From: JANLSE01 sp031362265
GTDB taxonomy: Bacteria; Chloroflexota; Chloroflexia; Chloroflexales; Roseiflexaceae
Direction: 5' to 3'
NCBI GenBank assembly: GCA_031362265.1
Contig: JANLSE010000307.1
Coordinates: 1 to 11,381, forward strand
Length of the DNA: 11,381 bases
Part shown: positions 7,139 to 11,381 of the stretch, piece after piece
How positions within the stretch are numbered: the first letter of the stretch is position 1
How the letters are laid out: every line of letters starts with the position of its first letter
The notes under the pieces: model-generated
Told to the model about the DNA's origin: nothing
What the model saw: the letters and a program-made list of their open reading frames with translations, nothing else
Database searches by the model: none
Program-made: the position numbers and the translations under genes

Positions 7139-7507
7139 ATGACTATCACAATCACCAATCAGGTCAGCGAACATCCAGGGCAGCTTCCAGCTACCATGCC
7201 CGATCATGTTCTGGCCATGGTACAGCGCCTAGTGGAAACATTCGATCCTGAGCGTGTCTATCTGTTTGGCTCACATGCACGTGGCGATCATCTCCTGGAT
7301 AGCGACTATGATTTTATGGTAGTCGTTACTGAGTCGGATCGGCCAAGCTATGAGCATAGCCAAATTGCACATCAGGCGTTACAAAGCTTCCCAGTCGCCA
7401 AGGATATTTTGGTTTGGAATCTTGAGCAGTTTGATAAACGGCTTCACTTAGTTGCTTCACTCCCAGCAACGATTGTGCGCGAAGGGATTCTGCTGTATTG
7501 TCGATAA
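7139..7507 (+). CDS. minimal nucleotidyltransferase (MNT) domain protein
   Basis: A 122-residue stand-alone nucleotidyltransferase of the DNA polymerase beta superfamily. It carries GS-x10-DxD exactly: G44-S45 in GSHARG and D56-Y-D58 in DSDYDFMVVV. A probable third carboxylate is D89 in KDILVW. Proteins of this size are usually antitoxins of HEPN-MNT systems, and some act by adding AMP to the HEPN toxin. The canonical small HEPN partner is not the next gene here. The nearest HEPN-like motif is in the larger protein ending 49 bases upstream, so the two may form an unusual pair; otherwise this is an orphan. Start chosen by the AGGAGG 5 bases upstream. Fold and motifs are clear; partner and substrate are inferred. 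Confidence 0.88.
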   Translation: MTITITNQVSEHPGQLPATMPDHVLAMVQRLVETFDPERVYLFGSHARGDHLLDSDYDFMVVVTESDRPSYEHSQIAHQALQSFPVAKDILVWNLEQFDKRLHLVASLPATIVREGILLYCR

Positions 7508-7515
7508 TCTGGTAT

Positions 7516-7520
7516 GGAGG
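7516..7520 (+). promoter_or_regulatory. GGAGG ribosome binding site deciding the antitoxin start
   Basis: GGAGG sits 7 bases before the ATG at 7528. The open frame extends upstream to a TTG at 7498, but that would place this ribosome binding site inside the gene, so 7528 is the supported start. Confidence 0.75.
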
Positions 7521-7527
7521 CCACACC

Positions 7528-7752
7528 ATGGCAATCAATATTGAAGAGCTCTATCAAGCGACTATCAAGCCGCTTCCACAAGCAGATCGGCTACGGCTAT
7601 TGGTGCTGATCGCACAAGATGCGGCTGAGCCAATAGCAACACCAACCCGTAGCATCATGGAACTCGAAGGGCTTGGTGCAGAGCTATGGCAGGGTGTTGA
7701 TGCCCAAAAATACGTCGATATGCTTCGTGATGAATGGGATCATCGCCCATGA
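7528..7752 (+). CDS. VapB-like antitoxin of a PIN-toxin module
   Basis: A 74-residue acidic protein: MAINIEELYQATIKPLPQADRL begins a small helical region and the C-terminus reads SIMELEGLGAELWQGVDAQKYVDMLRDEW. The segment ELEGLG-x-ELWxGxDAQxYVxxLRxEWD is, from memory, typical of antitoxins placed directly before PIN-domain toxins in cyanobacteria and Chloroflexota. Its last bases overlap the toxin start as ATGA, so the two are translationally coupled. It likely binds and blocks the PIN toxin and may repress its own operon, though no clear DNA-binding fold is visible in so short a sequence. It begins 20 bases after the MNT gene and is probably on the same transcript. Confidence 0.8.
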   Translation: MAINIEELYQATIKPLPQADRLRLLVLIAQDAAEPIATPTRSIMELEGLGAELWQGVDAQKYVDMLRDEWDHRP

Positions 7753-8198
7753 CTTCAATGACTGACGCTCTGGCACATATTACACGGCTTGGAATCGACT
7801 CAGCACCACTGATTTATTTCATCGAACGACACCCAATCTATATTGATCGTGTTCGCGCAATCCTTCGTCAAGTAGATGTCGGTATCATTATGGGGTATAG
7901 TGCGGTCATCACACTAACCGAAGTGCTTACTCAACCACTCCAAGTTGGTAATAGAGTGGTTGAAGAAGAATATCGCTCATACCTTCTCCACTCACGGAAT
8001 CTCACACTTATTGATATTACACCACCAATTGCTGACCATGCAGCACTGTTACGCGCACGCTATCGTTTGCGTACGCCTGATGCGCTTCAGATAGCCGCAG
8101 CACTCGCCAAAGGCTGTGAGGCGTTTCTCACGAATGATGCTAGGCTTCGCCGTATACAGGAACTTCAGATCTTGGTGCTTGACGATCTGACATTGTAG
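7749..8198 (+). CDS. PIN-domain toxin, VapC-like ribonuclease
   Basis: A 149-residue PIN-domain protein expected to cut RNA with metal ions held by acidic residues. The four conserved acidic positions are visible: D17 in LGIDSAPLIYFIE, E58 in LTEVL, D111 in RTPDALQIAAA and D130 in FLTNDARL. The start at 7749 overlaps the antitoxin stop in an ATGA, the usual coupling for such pairs; a further in-frame ATG at 7734 lies inside the antitoxin gene and is less likely, while 7758 is possible but lacks the overlap. RNA target (tRNA, rRNA or mRNA) cannot be read from sequence. The large helicase gene begins only 8 bases after its stop, so toxin expression may be tied to the downstream defence-like gene. 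Confidence 0.9.
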   Translation: MTSMTDALAHITRLGIDSAPLIYFIERHPIYIDRVRAILRQVDVGIIMGYSAVITLTEVLTQPLQVGNRVVEEEYRSYLLHSRNLTLIDITPPIADHAALLRARYRLRTPDALQIAAALAKGCEAFLTNDARLRRIQELQILVLDDLTL

Positions 8199-8206
8199 TG
8201 AGTCGC

Positions 8207-11200
8207 ATGCCCCACGACATTATCGATAACCGCGATCTCAAGCTTGTTGAAGAGCTGGCGCGGCGTTTCCCATCCAGCGAGGCAGCCAAATTCGCGGTGG
8301 GTTATTTCTTTCTCTCTGGGCTGGAACCACTGCGTGATCAGCTCTATAACCTGCGCGAGCTGCGGCTACTGATTGGCAACACCACCAACCGTGAGACGAT
8401 TGAGCAGATCAGCGAGGGCTACCGCCGCCTAGAGCCTGTGCGTGATGCCATAGAGGCACAACTCTACCCTAAACGGGCCGATATTGCGGCGCGCATGAGC
8501 GCAACCACGAATGGTGTCCGTGAGGCAGTCGAGCTCATGGAGCAAACCGACGCAGGTGAACAACTGGTCGCAACGCTGGTGGAACTAATTGCAACTGGCC
8601 GCTTAAAGGTGCGAGTCTATAATCGTGGCCGGTTACATGCTAAAGCCTATATCTTCGATTATGCCCAGGCATATGATGCTGCTGGGCGTGCCCTTCCCCG
8701 CATCGAACCAGGTGTCGCGATCGTCGGTTCCTCCAATTTCACACTCAGTGGGATCAGCCATAACACCGAACTCAATGTGATCGTCCATGGAGCCGAGAAC
8801 CATGCTCAGCTCAGCCATTGGTTTGAACAACTGTGGAATGATGCTGATCCATTTGATGCTGCGCTGATGGATGAGTTGCGGCAATCGTGGGCGCTTTCAC
8901 AGCCAACACCATACGATATTTACATGAAAACACTTTACACGCTGGTTCGTGATCGACTCGACGATCCTGCGCAGGGCGTGTTTTTGTGGAACGATGATAT
9001 CACATCAAGGCTTGCAGATTTCCAACGTGTGGCAGTACGACAAGCAGTTCAGACAATTGGGCGCTATGGCGGCTGCTTTGTTGCCGATGTGGTTGGCCTG
9101 GGCAAGAGTTATGTTGGTGCCGCCATTGTCAAGCATTTTGAGCGTGTGGATCGCGCACGTTCGCTGATTATCTGCCCGAAGCCGCTGGTACAGATGTGGG
9201 AACGCTATAACGAGATCTATCAACTCAATGCGCATGTTATCTCAATTGGCATGTTACGGCTTAGTGAAGGTGAAGACAACCCACTCCTCAGTGATGTACG
9301 CTACAAAGATCGCGACTTTGTGCTGATTGATGAAAGCCATAACTTTCGTAACCCGGGTTCGCAGCGCTACTCTATACTCCAGCAGTATCTTGAAGGCGGG
9401 CGGCGCTGTGTGTTACTAACCGCAACGCCGCGCAATCGTAATGCCTGGGATATCTACAACCAGATCCGCCTGTTCCATAGTGGCGATATCACGACACTGC
9501 CAATCGATCCGCCAAACCTACGCCAGTATTTTAGCTTGGTCGAGGAGGGGCGCCGTAGCCTCCCCGAACTGCTCTCGACGATCCTGGTACGGCGCACGCG
9601 TACACATATTTTGCGTTGGTATGGCTTTGACGCGGAGACGAACCAACGCCTTGATCCAGATCAGGTCGGGCTGTACCGCTCCAACCAGCGCCGTGCGTAT
9701 GTTGAGGTTGGTGGGCGCAAGCAGCAGTTTCCGCGCCGAGATCTGAAGACAATCGAATATAGTATCGAAGATACCTACAGCGGTCTCTACGATCATCTGC
9801 GTAGTGCGATGGGCGGTAATGCATCTAGCGACGAATCGCAACCCGAACGAGCACTCCGGTACGGGCGCTACGGTTTATGGCGCTATGTCATTCCCACGAA
9901 ACGCAACCAGCCGCCCTATGCAGATCTTCAGCGTGCTGGTGCCAATTTGCGCGGCCTGATTCGCACCATGCTGTTTAAACGCTTTGAATCGAGTGTGTGT
10001 GCGTTCCGTGAGACGCTGCGCCGCATGCTGAAAACCCATCGCGCATTTTTGAATGCATTGAGCCAGGGAATTGTACCAGCGGGTGAGGAAGCAGCCCTGC
10101 TCCTTCATGAGGCTGATAGCTATGATGAAGATACCCTTGTTGATGCGCTTCGATCAGTTAGTGAGCGTTACTCAGCCAAAGATTTTCAGATCGGTGTGCT
10201 GCAAGACGATATTACACATGACATCCGTATGTTCGAAGAAATGCTGGCACTTGTTACACCGATTACGATTGCTCAAGATGCAAAACTTCAACGCCTGATT
10301 GAGCATCTTCAAACATGGCCACGTCATCGTAAGCTCCTGATCTTCACACAGTATGCCGATACTGCACGCTATCTCTATCAGGCGATCAACCCTGAACGTC
10401 ATGACCCTGGAATCGAAGTTGTATTTAGTAACGACCGCGATAAAGGCCGCCTTGTAGCTCGCTTCGCTCCAATCGCAAACCCGCAACTCGTGCTGCGACA
10501 GAGTGATACTCCAATCAACATTCTGATCGCAACTGATGTACTCTCAGAAGGACTCAATCTTCAGGACTGTGATACGGTAATCAACTATGATCTACACTGG
10601 AACCCAGTACGCCTGATTCAACGTTTTGGGCGAATCGATCGAATTGGAACTGAGTACATGACGATTTATGGCCTCAATTTCCTACCAGAGCGCGCATTGG
10701 AGCGCAATCTTGGGCTCCACGAAATACTCCGCCGTCGCATCCGTGAAATTCACGAGACAATTGGCGAAGATGAGGCGGTTTTGGAGCCAGGAGAGGTACT
10801 TAATGAGCGCGCAATGTACGCGATCTACACTGGTGAACAGGCTGAAGTTCTGGATGATGAAGATGATGGCATGATCGGCCTCAATGAGGCTGAGGAGTTC
10901 CTGCGCCAGCTACGCAAGGATGATCCAGCGGAGTTTGAACGTATTATGCAACTCCGTAATGGCATCCGGACTGGACGGTCACGGTCGATTGGCGGACGAA
11001 TTATTCACTGTCAGGCTGGCCAATACCAACAATTGATGCTACTGAATCCCAATGGTGAGATTATATCGCGTGATCTTTCCACGATTCTCAACCTATTACG
11101 TTGCGATAAGGGTGAGCCCACTTTTCCTGTTGGTGAGGGACACAACACTCAGATTGCACATGCACTGCGCATGTTTACCCAGGAAGCCTGGCAACGCCAA

Positions 11201-11381
11201 GTTGAACAGGAACATACCATTAGTCTCACAATTGCTCAGCGCTTTGTGCTACGTGAGTTACGCACCATGTTCGCGGAAACTGCTGATGAAGATCTACGCG
11301 GCCAGATCAATACACTTGAGCAGGCATTCAGACGCGCACTTACCAGAACTGTAGCAGGTGAGGTACAGGCAATCCGGCGAG
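8207..11381 (+). CDS. PLD-nuclease and SNF2-helicase fusion protein, 3' end outside window
   Basis: An uninterrupted frame from the ATG at 8207 to the window end gives at least 1058 residues with no stop. The first about 200 residues form a phospholipase D-like nuclease domain: FAVGYFFLSGLEPL near the start, the HxK motif H144-x-K146 in LHAKAYIFD, then GSSN (174-177) and FTLSGISHNTELNV. Only one HxK copy is present, so a dimer would complete the active site. A SNF2-type superfamily 2 helicase follows: Walker A DVVGLGKS (294-301), DESH (375-378), LLTATP (403-408), motif V ILIATDVLSEGLNLQ (about 772-785) and motif VI QRFGRIDRIG (805-814). A long, mostly helical insertion separates the two helicase halves. 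It probably moves along DNA using ATP and cuts it, paired with the upstream methyltransferase. There is no strong ribosome binding site, so coupling to the PIN gene is likely. Confidence 0.92.
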   Translation, partial: MPHDIIDNRDLKLVEELARRFPSSEAAKFAVGYFFLSGLEPLRDQLYNLRELRLLIGNTTNRETIEQISEGYRRLEPVRDAIEAQLYPKRADIAARMSATTNGVREAVELMEQTDAGEQLVATLVELIATGRLKVRVYNRGRLHAKAYIFDYAQAYDAAGRALPRIEPGVAIVGSSNFTLSGISHNTELNVIVHGAENHAQLSHWFEQLWNDADPFDAALMDELRQSWALSQPTPYDIYMKTLYTLVRDRLDDPAQGVFLWNDDITSRLADFQRVAVRQAVQTIGRYGGCFVADVVGLGKSYVGAAIVKHFERVDRARSLIICPKPLVQMWERYNEIYQLNAHVISIGMLRLSEGEDNPLLSDVRYKDRDFVLIDESHNFRNPGSQRYSILQQYLEGGRRCVLLTATPRNRNAWDIYNQIRLFHSGDITTLPIDPPNLRQYFSLVEEGRRSLPELLSTILVRRTRTHILRWYGFDAETNQRLDPDQVGLYRSNQRRAYVEVGGRKQQFPRRDLKTIEYSIEDTYSGLYDHLRSAMGGNASSDESQPERALRYGRYGLWRYVIPTKRNQPPYADLQRAGANLRGLIRTMLFKRFESSVCAFRETLRRMLKTHRAFLNALSQGIVPAGEEAALLLHEADSYDEDTLVDALRSVSERYSAKDFQIGVLQDDITHDIRMFEEMLALVTPITIAQDAKLQRLIEHLQTWPRHRKLLIFTQYADTARYLYQAINPERHDPGIEVVFSNDRDKGRLVARFAPIANPQLVLRQSDTPINILIATDVLSEGLNLQDCDTVINYDLHWNPVRLIQRFGRIDRIGTEYMTIYGLNFLPERALERNLGLHEILRRRIREIHETIGEDEAVLEPGEVLNERAMYAIYTGEQAEVLDDEDDGMIGLNEAEEFLRQLRKDDPAEFERIMQLRNGIRTGRSRSIGGRIIHCQAGQYQQLMLLNPNGEIISRDLSTILNLLRCDKGEPTFPVGEGHNTQIAHALRMFTQEAWQRQVEQEHTISLTIAQRFVLRELRTMFAETADEDLRGQINTLEQAFRRALTRTVAGEVQAIRR

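Noticed and set aside
6652..7158. 168-aa open frame on the - strand
   Set aside because: It lies almost wholly opposite the Ymh-like gene, has no recognisable domain, and the + strand frame has clear motifs, ribosome binding site and operon context.
7734..7748. Upstream ATG at 7734 for the PIN toxin
   Set aside because: It lies deeper in the antitoxin gene; the ATG at 7749 forms the ATGA overlap typical of coupled toxin-antitoxin genes.
8207..11381. Several + and - strand open frames of 70-110 codons within the last 3 kb
   Set aside because: All overlap the single long helicase frame, which has every expected SNF2 motif in order.
1..11381. CRISPR array, tRNA, rRNA or transposase
   Set aside because: No spaced direct repeats of CRISPR type, no cloverleaf-like segment, and no transposase or integrase motifs were seen on either strand.

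Overview
The window looks like chromosomal DNA of a bacterium, most likely a filamentous member of the Chloroflexota (Herpetosiphon, Chloroflexus or Roseiflexus type). This is an inference from the DUF4350/MoxR gene set, roughly 50% GC codon use, strong TGCTATAAT extended -10 promoters, and short AACGTT-type and GCAGA-type intergenic repeats. No rRNA or other marker gene fixes the taxon. All supported genes are on the + strand.

Region 1 (1-2998) is a housekeeping-type cluster. It holds the 3' part of a DUF4350 membrane-anchored protein, a polytopic membrane protein, and a complete MoxR-family AAA+ ATPase. A 191-bp spacer before moxR carries three sets of short tandem repeats and a perfect 7-bp hairpin.

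Region 2 (3096-7089) starts at an extended -10 promoter. It holds a 998-aa Eco57I/COG1002-type adenine-N6 DNA methyltransferase with a C-terminal target-recognition region. Three bases later comes a 314-aa protein whose C-terminal part resembles the TIGR02391 (Ymh) family and carries an RNPLAH (RX4H) motif like that of HEPN ribonucleases.

Region 3 (7111-8198) has its own extended -10 promoter and looks like a toxin-antitoxin island. It holds a stand-alone minimal nucleotidyltransferase (MNT), then a VapB-like antitoxin and a PIN-domain VapC-like toxin joined by an ATGA overlap.

Region 4 (8207 to the window end) is a very large open frame that is cut off by the window end. Its N-terminal PLD (HxK) nuclease-like domain is followed by a complete SNF2-type helicase core.

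The simplest reading is a defence locus. The methyltransferase would mark self DNA and recognise a site, the PLD-SNF2 protein would be the translocating nuclease, and the HEPN-like/MNT and VapBC genes would act as stability or abortive-infection modules between them. The split methyltransferase plus PLD-SNF2 pair resembles a type ISP restriction enzyme cut into two polypeptides. It also shares parts with BREX type 3 (methylase plus helicase) and DISARM class 1 (SNF2, methylase, PLD), but no PglZ, BrxC, DrmA or DrmB is visible here. The locus may continue beyond 11381.
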